From contig NZ_LT629775.1 in NCBI RefSeq assembly GCF_900105395.1, positions 4,672,001 through 4,736,000 of the forward strand: a stretch of 64,000 bases of DNA. The letters are read 5' to 3'. Below are positions 8,670 through 16,646 of this stretch, in pieces. How positions within the stretch are numbered: the first letter of the stretch is position 1; the number at the start of each line of letters is the position of its first letter. Position numbers and translations under genes: made by a program. Below the pieces are notes generated by a model. That model did no database searches, was not told where the DNA came from, and was given only the letters and a program-made list of their open reading frames with translations. The DNA is from Streptomyces sp. TLI_053. Its GTDB lineage: Bacteria; Actinomycetota; Actinomycetes; Streptomycetales; Streptomycetaceae.

Positions 8670-9668
8670 ATGACCGCATCACCGATCAGCCGCCGCCGTC
8701 TGCTCGCCGGAGCCGCCGGCACCGCCGGGGCCGCCGCCCTGGCGGGCACCGTCGGCGCCACCGGGGCCGCCGCGGCCACCGTCCCGGCGCCCAGCCCGTA
8801 CACGCTGAAGCTGCCGCACCAGATCGAGGCCGAGGCCCTGGTCGACAACCTGCGCCTGCGTCCCTGGGACCAGAACGCCAACCGATACAAGACGGCCGGC
8901 GAGTTCGAGGACGTCCACACCACCGTCCGCTGGGGCACCGCCGGCCACCCGGAGGAGTTCTACAACCTGGCCCAGTGCTCGTCCTTCATCACCCTGGCCC
9001 TCCAGCGCGCCTACGGCACCCAGCCCACCGTGCCCGCCGGCACGCCGATGCCGTGGGGCGGCTACAGCTACGGCTGGGCGACCCGGGAGTACTTCCAGCA
9101 GTACTTCATCAAGGACCCGGCCAACACCAACCCCTACCCGACCGCCGAGAAGTACCAGCAGGCCTTCCTCGACCCGGACGCCCTCCCGCACTTCACCCGC
9201 GTCACCAAGCCGGTGAACCTGCGCCCCGGCGACCTGGTGGCCCTCGACTACCACCCCGACGAGGACGGCTCCAAGCCGTACACCGGCCACATCGTCATGA
9301 TCCGCGAGCGCAAGGGCACCTGGTCGGACGCGGCGGTGGACGCCAAGCTCGGCCGTCCGGTCGTGCCGTACGTCTTCGAGATCATCGACTGCACCAGCGA
9401 CCCGCACGGCAACCCGGCGAACGGCGGCACCGCGACCGACCTCTACCGGGCCTTCCCCGACACCCGGATCGAGGAGGTCCCCACCACCGGCGGCACCTCG
9501 GCCTGGCGGGAGCACGACGGCGTCGGCTACGGCCACATGGTCTTCTACGCGGACGCCGACACCAAGCTGTTCGCCGGCTACCGGTGGAGCCTCAACAGCA
9601 CGGTGCCGCGCTCCGTCGCCGAGCGCCCGATCTCGGCCGGCCGGGTCTGGCTCACCGACAGCATCTGA
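8670..9668 (+). CDS. Tat-exported protein with an NlpC/P60-like Cys-His arrangement
   Basis: A 332-residue secreted protein. The N-terminus carries a twin-arginine-type signal (SRRRLLAG followed by an Ala/Gly-rich hydrophobic stretch and a cleavage-like AAAA). The mature part contains AQCSSFITLALQRAYG and, about 110 residues later, TGHIVMIRERKG, an arrangement like the catalytic Cys and His of NlpC/P60 or CHAP cysteine peptidases. That assignment is an inference from motif order only; the family is otherwise unknown to me. The ATG at 8670 has a GAGGGGGAG ribosome-binding site; upstream in-frame starts lack one. Confidence 0.82.
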   Translation: MTASPISRRRLLAGAAGTAGAAALAGTVGATGAAAATVPAPSPYTLKLPHQIEAEALVDNLRLRPWDQNANRYKTAGEFEDVHTTVRWGTAGHPEEFYNLAQCSSFITLALQRAYGTQPTVPAGTPMPWGGYSYGWATREYFQQYFIKDPANTNPYPTAEKYQQAFLDPDALPHFTRVTKPVNLRPGDLVALDYHPDEDGSKPYTGHIVMIRERKGTWSDAAVDAKLGRPVVPYVFEIIDCTSDPHGNPANGGTATDLYRAFPDTRIEEVPTTGGTSAWREHDGVGYGHMVFYADADTKLFAGYRWSLNSTVPRSVAERPISAGRVWLTDSI

Positions 9669-9683
9669 GCCGGGAGCGCCCCT

Positions 9684-11270
9684 TCACCGCCGCCGCCGGG
9701 ACGTCCCGAACAGGCTCCGGGAGATCTCCCGCCCGAGCTGGGTCCCGGCGGAGCGGGCGAAGGACTTGAGCGCCGGGTTGTTCATCAGCGACCCCAGCAG
9801 CCCGCCGCTCTCCTGCGCCCGCTCCGGCGCCCGCTCCGACGGGCGTTCCGGCGCCCGCTCCCGCTCGGGCTCCGCACCGCCCCCGGGCTCCGGCACCGGT
9901 TCCGCCTCCGGCCGGGCCGCCCGCGCCGCCAGCTTCTCGTACGCCGACTCCCGGTCGATCGCGTCCCGGTACTTCCCGGCCAGCGCCGACCCGTCCACCG
10001 CGGCCTGCAGCGCCGCCGGCCCGATCGGCCCCATCAGCGACTGCGGCGCCCGCAGCCTGGTCGCCGCCACCGGCGTCGGCGCGCCCTTCTCGGACAGCAC
10101 GGTGATCACCGCCTCACCGGTCCCGAGCGAGGTCAGCACCTCCCCCAGGTCGTAGGCGGGCGACTTCGGGAAGGTCGAGACGGTCGCCTTCAGCGCCTTG
10201 GCGTCGTCCGGGGTGAACGCCCGCAGCGCGTGCTGCACCCGGTTGCCCAGCTGCGCCAGCACGTCCGCCGGCACGTCCTTCGGCGTCTGGGTGACGAAGA
10301 AGATCCCGACCCCCTTCGAGCGGATCAGCCGGACGGTCTGGGTGATCGCCTCCAGGAAGGCCTTGGAGGCGCCCTTGAACAGCAGGTGCGCCTCGTCGAA
10401 GAAGAACACCAGCTTCGGCCGGTCGAGGTCCCCGACCTCCGGCAGCTCCTGGTAGAGATCGGCGAGCAGCCACATCAGGAAGGTCGAGAACAGCCGCGGC
10501 CGGTCCTGCACCGCCGGCAGCTCCAGCACCGAGACCACGCCCGCGCCGCCGTCCGCCGTCCGCAGCAGCTCCGCGGTGTCGAACTCCGGCTCGCCGAAGA
10601 ACGCCCCGGCCCCCTCGTTCTCCAGCAGGGTGAGCGAGCGCAGGATCACCCCGGCGGTGGCGGCGGAGATCCCGCCGATGCCCTTCAGCTCCTCCTTGCC
10701 CTCGGGCGAGGTCAGGAAGGCGATGACCGCCGTGAGGTCCTTGAGGTCGTAGAGCTCCAGACCGTTGCGGTCGGCGTAGTGGAAGACCAGACCGAGCGAG
10801 GCCTCCTGGGTCTCGTTCAGGTCCAGCACCTTGGCCAGCAGCAGCGGGCCGAAGCTGGTCACGGTCGCCCGCAGCGGGATGCCGCTGCCCAGGCCCCCGA
10901 GCGCGTAGAACTCGGCCGGGCAGCCGTGCGGCCGCCAGTCCTGGCCCACCTCGGCGGCCCGGGCCGCGGTCCGCTCCCCCGGCTCGCCGGGGGCGGCCAC
11001 CCCGGAGACGTCCCCCTTGATGTCGGCGAGGAACACCGGCACGCCCTGGGCGGACAGCTGCTCGGCGATCAGCTGGAGGGTCTTGGTCTTGCCGGTGCCG
11101 GTGGCTCCCGCCACCAGCCCGTGCCGGTTGAGCACCGCGAGCGGCACCCGCACCGGGGCACCGGCGTACGCGGTGCCGTCCAGCAGCACCGCGCCGAGGT
11201 CCAGCGCGGGCCCGGTGAAGGCGTACCCGTCGGCGATCTCCCGGACGGCGGACGGAACGAGAGCGGACAT
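9684..11270 (-). CDS. HerA-like P-loop ATPase (DUF853)
   Basis: A 528-residue HerA/FtsK-superfamily ATPase of the DUF853 type. It has a Walker A motif GATGTGKT (55-62) and a Walker B in KLVFFFDEAHLLF near residue 285, followed by RLIRSKGVGIFFVTQTPKDVP, the sensor-like segment typical of this family. The last 80 residues are a Pro/Glu/Arg-rich linker and a basic tail (GTSRRRR). Its cellular role is not established; relatives move DNA or protein. The ATG at 11270 has a GGGAGGG ribosome-binding site. It is convergent with the Tat-secreted protein gene, only 15 bases away. Confidence 0.9.
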   Translation of the reverse strand: MSALVPSAVREIADGYAFTGPALDLGAVLLDGTAYAGAPVRVPLAVLNRHGLVAGATGTGKTKTLQLIAEQLSAQGVPVFLADIKGDVSGVAAPGEPGERTAARAAEVGQDWRPHGCPAEFYALGGLGSGIPLRATVTSFGPLLLAKVLDLNETQEASLGLVFHYADRNGLELYDLKDLTAVIAFLTSPEGKEELKGIGGISAATAGVILRSLTLLENEGAGAFFGEPEFDTAELLRTADGGAGVVSVLELPAVQDRPRLFSTFLMWLLADLYQELPEVGDLDRPKLVFFFDEAHLLFKGASKAFLEAITQTVRLIRSKGVGIFFVTQTPKDVPADVLAQLGNRVQHALRAFTPDDAKALKATVSTFPKSPAYDLGEVLTSLGTGEAVITVLSEKGAPTPVAATRLRAPQSLMGPIGPAALQAAVDGSALAGKYRDAIDRESAYEKLAARAARPEAEPVPEPGGGAEPERERAPERPSERAPERAQESGGLLGSLMNNPALKSFARSAGTQLGREISRSLFGTSRRRR

Positions 11271-11462
11271 CGGGCACCCTCCCGGGCGGTGCGGCGGCCC
11301 CGCGGGCCGGAGGAACGGGTATCGATCCCGCGAGATCCCGCGAGGGATCTACACGACATTTCCCATGAAACAGCCGCAATCCACCGCCCGCAGCTCGCAC
11401 CGGTGCGCGTGGCGACCCCACGGCTGCTGGGCCATCCGCCGTCCGAACGGTAGGCTTTCCGT

Positions 11463-11759
11463 GTGATCTTCAAGCGCATCGGCAATGGTCGGCCGTACCC
11501 GGATCACGGCCGTACCAGCACCCGCCAGTGGGCGGACGTCGCCCCGCGCCCGGTGCGACTCGACCAGCTGGTGACCACCAAGGGACAACTGGATCTGGAG
11601 ACCCTCCTGGCGGAGGACTCCACCTTCTACGGGGACCTCTTCGCGCACGTCGTGAAGTGGCACGGGGACCTGTACCTGGAGGACGGACTGCACCGCGCGG
11701 TCCGCGCCGCGCTCCAGCAGCGCCAGGTGCTGCACGCCCGTGTCCTCGAGATGGAATGA
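11463..11759 (+). CDS. Small conserved actinobacterial protein
   Basis: A 98-residue acidic protein (GRPYPDH, VRLDQLVTTKGQLDLETLLAEDSTFYGDLFAHVVKW). I recall close homologues next to LytR_C-domain genes in streptomycetes, sometimes labelled VapB-family antitoxins; no toxin gene lies beside it here, so I do not adopt that label. The GTG at 11463 follows a TAGGCT -10-like hexamer by six bases, which suggests a leaderless mRNA. A perfect hairpin terminator follows the gene. Confidence 0.8.
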   Translation: MIFKRIGNGRPYPDHGRTSTRQWADVAPRPVRLDQLVTTKGQLDLETLLAEDSTFYGDLFAHVVKWHGDLYLEDGLHRAVRAALQQRQVLHARVLEME

Positions 11760-11790
11760 CCACCGGGCCGGTTCACCCGGCCGCACGTGT

Positions 11791-11826
11791 CGGACCGCCC
11801 CCCGGTCAGTACCGGGGGGCGGTCCG
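11791..11826 (+). terminator. Perfect hairpin terminator
   Basis: A 16-base-pair perfect stem (CGGACCGCCCCCCGGT and its complement) with loop CAGT, 31 bases after the stop of the 98-residue protein gene. Confidence 0.75.
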
Positions 11827-11996
11827 TTCGTACCGGGGTGCCGCCATTCGGGTCCCGGAGTACCCCGGATGATGATCGTTTAGTACCTTCGCGGCAGTAC
11901 GGCACTAATCTGCTGACTACGGCCGCGATCGCCTTCCCGCGACGCCGCGCCGCACCTTCACCCGATCCCCGCCCCGGCACGAGGGGGAGACAAACC

Positions 11997-12671
11997 GTGA
12001 GCATGTTGACTCCCCAAGGTCTGAAGGGGAAGCAGTACCGGATCACCGGCAACGCCTATCCGCGACTGGGCCGCCCGCCGAAGAAGAGCCGCAAGGTGTT
12101 CGCACTGCTCGGCGCGCTGCTCGCGCTGGCGCTGATCGGCCTCGGCGGCGTCCAGCTCTGGGACATCTTCAGCGGCAAGGGCAAGAACGCCTCCGCCCAG
12201 GCCTGCGCCGGACCCTCCGGCAAGCCGCTGGCCGCCCCGACCCCGGAGGCGCCGACCGTCCCCGGCACGGCCGCCGCCCCGATCGACCCGGCGGCGGTCC
12301 CGCAGCCCGCGGCCGTCACCGTGAACGTCTACAACGCGACCGCCAAGGCGGGCCTGGCCGCCCGCACCGCCGAGGAGCTCAAGAAGCGGGGCTTCACCAT
12401 CGGCAAGGTCGGCAACGCCCCGGCGGAGCTGGACAAGAAGGTGCCCGGCACCGCCCAGGTGGTCGCCGGCCCGGCCGGCGCCGGAGCGGCCACCCTGGTC
12501 GGCTCGGTGATCGCCGGAGCCACCAGCACCGCCGACGCCCGGACCGACGGCACCGTGGACTTCGTCATCGGCGACAGCTACAACACGCTGCTCGACGACA
12601 CCCAGGCCGCCGCCGCACTGGCGCTGGCCACCCGGCCGGTCCCCGCCCCGAGCAGCACCGGCAGCTGCTGA
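11997..12671 (+). CDS. LytR C-terminal-domain membrane protein
   Basis: A 224-residue protein. A basic cytoplasmic N-terminus (about 35 residues) is followed by one membrane segment (residues 36-55, KVFALLGALLALALIGLGGV), a Pro/Ala-rich linker and an extracellular LytR_C domain (VTVNVYNATAKAGLAARTAEELKKRGF). LytR_C domains are attached to LCP cell-wall ligases or occur alone, as here; the role is unknown. The GTG at 11997 has a GAGGGGGAGA ribosome-binding site. It ends 90 bases before the convergent upp gene, with a shared terminator between. Confidence 0.88.
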   Translation: MSMLTPQGLKGKQYRITGNAYPRLGRPPKKSRKVFALLGALLALALIGLGGVQLWDIFSGKGKNASAQACAGPSGKPLAAPTPEAPTVPGTAAAPIDPAAVPQPAAVTVNVYNATAKAGLAARTAEELKKRGFTIGKVGNAPAELDKKVPGTAQVVAGPAGAGAATLVGSVIAGATSTADARTDGTVDFVIGDSYNTLLDDTQAAAALALATRPVPAPSSTGSC

Positions 12672-12701
12672 CCCGCCCGGGGCCCGGCCCCGGACCCGAA
12701 C

Positions 12702-12744
12702 GCGACGGAGCCCCCCGGTTCACCACCGGGGGGGCTCCGTCGCA
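12702..12744. terminator. Bidirectional hairpin terminator
   Basis: Eighteen-base arms GCGACGGAGCCCCCCGGT against their complement with one bulged G, between the convergent LytR_C and upp genes. Confidence 0.75.
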
Positions 12745-12761
12745 TCCGTGTCCGGACGGGT

Positions 12762-13397
12762 TCAGCCCGCGGTGCCGTACAGGCGGTCGCCCGCGTCGCC
12801 GAGACCCGGGACGATGTAGCCGTTCTCGTTCAGCCGCTCGTCGACGGCCGCGGTGACCACGGTGACCGGCAGGCCGGACAGCTCGCGCTCCATCACCTCG
12901 ACGCCCTCCGGGGCGGCCAGCAGCACCACGGCGGTGACATCGGTGGCGCCGCGCTCGATCAGCATCCGGATCGCCGCGACCAGCGTGCCGCCGGTGGCCA
13001 GCATCGGGTCGAGCACGTACACCTGGCGGCCGGACAGGTCGTCCGGCATCCGGGTGGCGTAGGTGGAGGCCTCCAGGGTCTCCTCGTTGCGCACCATGCC
13101 CAGGAAACCGACCTCGGCGGTCGGCAGCAGCCGGGTCATGCCGTCCAGCATGCCGAGGCCGGCCCGCAGGATCGGCACCACCAGCGGGCGCGGGTAGGAC
13201 AGCCGGGTGCCGGTGGTGACGGCCACCGGGGTGGTGATCTCCACCTCCTCGGTGCGGACGTCCCGGGTGGCCTCGTACGCGAGGAGGGTCACCAGCTCGT
13301 CGGTCAGGCGACGGAAGGTCGGCGAGTCGGTGCGCTCGTCGCGCAGGGTGGAGAGCTTGTGGGCGACCAGGGGGTGGTCGACGACGTGGATCCGCAT
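12762..13397 (-). CDS. upp: Uracil phosphoribosyltransferase
   Basis: A 211-residue pyrimidine-salvage enzyme that makes UMP and diphosphate from uracil and PRPP. The PRPP loop (VYVLDPMLATGGTL, about 126-139), the uracil-binding C-terminus (NENGYIVPGLGDAGDRLYGT) and the SYPRPLVVPILRAGLGM segment are all intact, and the length is normal for the family. The start codon is an ATG at 13397. It is divergent from a small conserved gene; upp beside tadA matches the S. coelicolor order I remember. Confidence 0.97.
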   Translation of the reverse strand: MRIHVVDHPLVAHKLSTLRDERTDSPTFRRLTDELVTLLAYEATRDVRTEEVEITTPVAVTTGTRLSYPRPLVVPILRAGLGMLDGMTRLLPTAEVGFLGMVRNEETLEASTYATRMPDDLSGRQVYVLDPMLATGGTLVAAIRMLIERGATDVTAVVLLAAPEGVEVMERELSGLPVTVVTAAVDERLNENGYIVPGLGDAGDRLYGTAG

Positions 13398-13570
13398 GCG
13401 TCGAGGTTAGCCCGCGCCCGGACGCCCGTACGACACGCCGTGCCAGACCGCGCCGCGCGCCGCCCGGACCGGCCCTCACTCTGCCGTGACGCGCGGTGAC
13501 GCACCGCGAATGTCCGGACGGAACGGCCTCCTGTGGTATCAACCCGGCCGATCTGGGAAAGTCAGGTCCT

Positions 13571-13807
13571 ATGACGAGCAACCCGCACCACGGGAACGGC
13601 TCGGCGGACGGGGCCCCGACCTCGTCGGGCGGCCTCTCGGGCCCGCCCCCGGACCGTCCGGAGACCGAGGCGGAGCGCCGCAGGCGCCGCGCTGTCTTCC
13701 TGCGCGAACTCACCGAGGCCCGCGAACTGCGTGAGCGGGTCCAGCCGCGCCGCACCAAGGAACGCCGGATGCGCGAGGCGATGCGGATGCGAACCTTCCG
13801 GATCTGA
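13571..13807 (+). CDS. Small basic protein of unknown function
   Basis: A 78-residue protein. The N-terminal half is Gly/Pro/Ser-rich and probably disordered; the C-terminal half is a strongly charged helix (ETEAERRRRRAVFLRELTEA, ending RMRTFRI). It has no recognisable domain; a nucleic-acid-binding role would be a guess. The ATG at 13571 has only a weak AGG upstream. The position between upp and the tadA-associated gene agrees with a conserved streptomycete small gene. A region of 241 bases without a gene follows. Confidence 0.65.
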   Translation: MTSNPHHGNGSADGAPTSSGGLSGPPPDRPETEAERRRRRAVFLRELTEARELRERVQPRRTKERRMREAMRMRTFRI

Positions 13808-14048
13808 CGGGCTCTCCACGGGTTCTCCACAGTCCCGCTGCCACCCGGTCGCCGTACACCGTCCGGCGGCCAACCCTTCCGACACGACCTGCAAAGACGC
13901 GCTGCAGAACACCCCCCGCAGAGCCTGGCTTTCTGTCACGATTCCGATGGGACGGTCCGAACAGCGGGCCGCCTCTGGCGCGGGGGCGGCCAGTTCCGCG
14001 TCGCCCGAGCGCGCCGACAGCCGAGACGAGATCTTGGGAGTGTCCCTG

Positions 14049-14594
14049 GTGGCGTACTTCGCTGCAGTGCTTGCTCGCTCCGAGGACGGGTGGGACGTGA
14101 GCGAGACGGAGCTCGACTCCGTCGAAACCCTCGCCGACCTGGCCGATCTGGCCCGCGGGGCGGCCCAGGACGACGACAGCGTCCTGGTCTTCATCGAACA
14201 GGAGGACGCCTGGTTCGCCATCGTCCGGGTGGACGGCGAGGAGGACCCGCGCATCTTCGTGTCGGACGGCGCCGCCGCCGCCCGCAGCTCCTACGGCTCG
14301 GTCCTCACCGACGAACTGGTGGACCAGGCCGGCGAGAGCGAGTTCGGCGACCTCGACAACCTGGTCGCCGAGCTGGAGGAGGAGGCCGAGGCCGAGGAGC
14401 AGGACGACGAGGAGGGCGAGGGCCACAACGGTGTCCCGGTCGGCCCGCTCGGCGACGCGCACCTGCTGACCGAGTTCGGACTCGCCGCGGACGCCCTGCT
14501 CTCCCTCAGCGGCGAGGGCGCGGTGCCCGGCGACGCCCTGGAGGAGATCGCCGAGGCGCTCGGCTGCGGCGAGGTGCTGGAGGCCGTCCGGTAA
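14049..14594 (+). CDS. tRNA adenosine deaminase-associated protein
   Basis: A 181-residue acidic protein of the actinobacterial family found directly upstream of tadA (N-terminus AYFAAVLARSEDGWDVSETE, then VETLADLADLARGAAQDDDS). A central run of Glu/Asp (residues about 110-127) separates two folded segments; the second half (LTEFGLAADALLSLSGEGAV) is conserved. The function is unknown, but the fixed linkage suggests a role with TadA or its tRNA. The GTG at 14049 was chosen for the GGGAG nine bases upstream and the conserved AYFAAVLAR start. Confidence 0.85.
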   Translation: MAYFAAVLARSEDGWDVSETELDSVETLADLADLARGAAQDDDSVLVFIEQEDAWFAIVRVDGEEDPRIFVSDGAAAARSSYGSVLTDELVDQAGESEFGDLDNLVAELEEEAEAEEQDDEEGEGHNGVPVGPLGDAHLLTEFGLAADALLSLSGEGAVPGDALEEIAEALGCGEVLEAVR

Positions 14595-14651
14595 CACCCC
14601 GTGTCCACCGCCCGCACGGCCGGACCCCCGCCATGCCCGACACTGGATGCC

Positions 14652-15218
14652 ATGCAGTCCGCCCGCCCGATCCCACCGCTGCCCGCTCCCGTCCGCCCCG
14701 ATCCGGTCCGCGACCGCTGGGCGGCGCCGATGCGCCTCGCCATCGCCGAGGCCGCCCTGGCGCCGGCCACCGGTGACGTCCCGGTCGGGGCGCTCGTCCT
14801 CGGCCCCGACGGCGAGATCATCGGCCGGGGCCACAACGTGCGCGAGGCCGTCGGGGACCCGACCGGCCACGCCGAGGTGGTCGCGGTCCGCGAGGCCGCG
14901 CGCAGGGTCGGCGAATGGCGGCTGAGCGGCTGCACCCTCGTCGTCACCCTGGAGCCGTGCACCATGTGCGCGGGCGCGATCGTGCTCGCCCGGATCGACC
15001 GCGTGGTCTACGGCGCCCTCGACGAGAAGGCCGGCGCGGCCGGCTCGCTCTTCGACGTGATGCGCGACCGGCGGCTCAACCACCGCCCCGAGGTGATCCC
15101 GGGCGTCCTCGCCGACGAATGCGGCGAGCAGCTCCGCGCCTTCTTCGACACCCAGCGCGGACCCACCCCCGCGGCCGCCCCGGACAAGGATTTCGTTCCC
15201 GCGCCACCCGTCCGGTAG
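14652..15218 (+). CDS. tadA: tRNA-specific adenosine-34 deaminase
   Basis: Deaminates adenosine to inosine at the wobble base of tRNA-Arg(ACG); two such tRNA genes lie in this same window (38124 and 38231). Zinc ligands and catalytic Glu are intact: HAE at residues 73-75 and PCxxC at 102-106, with EKAGAAGSLFDVM, the conserved RNA-contacting region. It is 188 residues with the ATG at 14652; an upstream in-frame GTG at 14601 is possible but adds 17 residues unlike the family. tRNA-Ser(CGA) follows 10 bases after the stop. Confidence 0.95.
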   Translation: MQSARPIPPLPAPVRPDPVRDRWAAPMRLAIAEAALAPATGDVPVGALVLGPDGEIIGRGHNVREAVGDPTGHAEVVAVREAARRVGEWRLSGCTLVVTLEPCTMCAGAIVLARIDRVVYGALDEKAGAAGSLFDVMRDRRLNHRPEVIPGVLADECGEQLRAFFDTQRGPTPAAAPDKDFVPAPPVR

Positions 15219-15228
15219 AGTTCCCCTC

Positions 15229-15318
15229 GGTAGCGTGTCCGAGCGGCCAAAGGAGCACGCCTCGAAAGCGTGTGTGGGGGCAACTTCACCGTGGGTTCGA
15301 ATCCCACCGCTACCGCCA
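15229..15318 (+). tRNA. tRNA-Ser (anticodon CGA)
   Basis: Class II tRNA with acceptor stem GGTAGCG/CGCTACC, anticodon loop CTCGAAA (anticodon CGA, reads UCG), a long variable arm, T-loop GGTTCGAATCC and an encoded CCA at 15316-15318. Confidence 0.97.
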
Positions 15319-15324
15319 GTCAGA

Positions 15325-15360
15325 CCGAGAGCCCGTCCGGAGATCCGGACGGGCTCTCGG
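15325..15360 (+). terminator. Hairpin terminator of tRNA-Ser(CGA)
   Basis: Perfect 16-base-pair stem CCGAGAGCCCGTCCGG with loop AGAT, seven bases after the CCA end. Confidence 0.8.
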
Positions 15361-15827
15361 CATTCCCGCCCACGGGCGGGCGGGGCGCGGGCGGGCACCG
15401 GCGGCACCCGGGTGCGGAGACGAGGAGCGGAGACGAAAAAGGGCTCCGTACCCGTCGGCCGATGACCACCAACGCCTGTCGAGTACGGAGCCTGGAAGGG
15501 GGGAGCGGCTCGGGGGGACTGACCGCTCCCCCGGGCGGAGTCCCACAACCGGGGGCCGCGTCGGGGGGAAGTCGCGGCACCCGGTCCCACAGCGGGGGCT
15601 CCGGATCCATGTACCGGTGATTCCTGCCAGATCCTCGGTACATCAACCATCCTGCCGTCCGCGGCGGGCCCCGGCACCCGGAGAAAGGCCCCTGTCGCGG
15701 GGACCTTCGTCCCGCCGGGTGAACGCGTCGCACACTTGATAGACCGTCCGGGTGGATAAGCTGCCCGTTGCACGGGCCGCTCGGGGACCGAACGGCGGCG
15801 GCCCACAGCAGGGAGGAAGGTCACCGG
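15361..15827. other. Gene-free interval with several hairpins; possible small RNA
   Basis: No credible protein gene in 467 bases; the open frames that cross it are Pro/Arg-rich and lack family features. It holds a 10-base inverted repeat (GGCTCCGTAC at 15442-15451, GTACGGAGCC at 15483-15492). Read on the minus strand this is followed by CTTTTT, a rare T run in this genome. A second repeat, ATGTACCG/CGGTACAT, lies at 15609-15616 and 15636-15643. Together they could bound a minus-strand RNA of about 200 bases. The right end must hold the promoter of the 54-residue membrane protein gene. Confidence 0.35.
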
Positions 15828-15992
15828 ATGGCGCAGGCGAAGAAGATCGGAATGGTTCTCCTGCTCATCTTCGTGCTCTACACGATCATCACCTCGCCGG
15901 CCCGGTCGGCCGAGCTGGTGCAGTCGGGGTTCGAAGGCATCTCCAACGCCGCCAAGGCGATCGGCACGTTCATGACCGGCCTGGTGAAGTAG
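15828..15992 (+). CDS. Small single-pass membrane protein
   Basis: A 54-residue protein with one membrane segment (IGMVLLLIFVLYTIIT) near the N-terminus and an amphipathic C-terminus (EGISNAAKAIGTFMTGLVK). I recognise it as a conserved streptomycete microprotein without assigned function. The ATG at 15828 has GGGAGGAAGG upstream. Confidence 0.8.
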   Translation: MAQAKKIGMVLLLIFVLYTIITSPARSAELVQSGFEGISNAAKAIGTFMTGLVK

Positions 15993-16052
15993 TCCGGGAC
16001 CCACCGGCTACGGTGGGCCCGACATCCGACCCCGTCCGCGAGGAGCGGCACC

Positions 16053-16346
16053 GTGATCCGCCACCTGGTCCTGTTCAAGCTCAACGAAGGCGTCAGCAAG
16101 GACGACGAGCGCGCGCTCGCCGGCGCCAAGGCCTTCGCCGAGCTCGGCCCGGTCGTCCCCGAGCTGCGCGAGTGGGAGTGCGGCTGGAACACCACCGACC
16201 GCGACGTCGCCCACGACTACGCCATCAACAGCCTGGTCGAGGACCGCGAGGCCCTCCAGGCGTACCTCACCCACCCGGCCCACCAGGCCGCGGCCGCCCA
16301 GTGGCGCGAGTTCGCCACCTGGGTGATCGCCGACATCGAGGTCTGA
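16053..16346 (+). CDS. Dabb family stress-responsive alpha/beta-barrel protein
   Basis: A 97-residue protein with the Dabb (dimeric alpha/beta barrel) pattern: IRHLVLFKL at the N-terminus, an ELREWECGWN strand and the HPAHQAAAAQWREF helix. Members form dimers and are linked to stress or polyketide metabolism; the substrate is unknown. The GTG start has GAGGAGCGG upstream. A strong terminator follows at 16407-16437. Confidence 0.9.
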   Translation: MIRHLVLFKLNEGVSKDDERALAGAKAFAELGPVVPELREWECGWNTTDRDVAHDYAINSLVEDREALQAYLTHPAHQAAAAQWREFATWVIADIEV

Positions 16347-16406
16347 CCCCGGCGGGCCCCCTCCGGACACCCCGGCCCCGGCCGGCGCGTCCCCCGGACG
16401 GCCCGC

Positions 16407-16437
16407 GGCGCCCCGCCCGGCACCCGGGCGGGGCGCC
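16407..16437 (+). terminator. Hairpin terminator
   Basis: Fourteen-base-pair stem GGCGCCCCGCCCGG and its complement with a three-base loop, followed by TTGCTCT; it ends the Dabb gene transcript. Confidence 0.7.
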
Positions 16438-16561
16438 TTGCTCTGTCCCGGAACGATCCCCGGCCGGCCCCTCCGGCGGGACCGCCGGCAACCGGGCGCC
16501 GCACCAACACACCTCCACGCGGTACTTGCCCGACATGTGCCCGCCTTGTGATGCTATGACC

Positions 16562-16582
16562 GGTTTTGCCGGACATGGTGAG
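16562..16582 (+). promoter_or_regulatory. Conserved upstream element, copy 1
   Basis: Read GGTTTTGCC then GGACATGGTGAG; 17 of 21 positions match the element at 17580-17600 before the paralogous sigma gene. It contains GTTT, like the -35 of SigB-type promoters, but a good -10 is not visible here. It lies 65 bases before the GTG start. Confidence 0.35.
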
Positions 16583-16646
16583 GTGAGGAACGAGACAGGG
16601 CACCCGGTCCGCAGGTCCCACCGTTGTCGACATTGGGAGGGGTGAC

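Larger units (their letters stand above)
16347..16646 (+). other. Intergenic region upstream of the first sigma factor
   Basis: No gene in these 300 bases. They hold the Dabb terminator (16407-16437), then a less GC-rich stretch around 16530-16570 and the conserved element at 16562-16582 that recurs upstream of the second sigma gene. Confidence 0.5.

Noticed and set aside
11463..11759. VapB-type antitoxin call for the small conserved protein
   Set aside because: No toxin gene is adjacent on either side and no ribbon-helix-helix or AbrB pattern is evident.
15320..15733. 137-codon minus-strand frame after tRNA-Ser(CGA)
   Set aside because: Pro/Arg/Ser-rich, runs through two hairpins and the tRNA terminator, has no ribosome-binding site; a non-coding RNA is the better guess.
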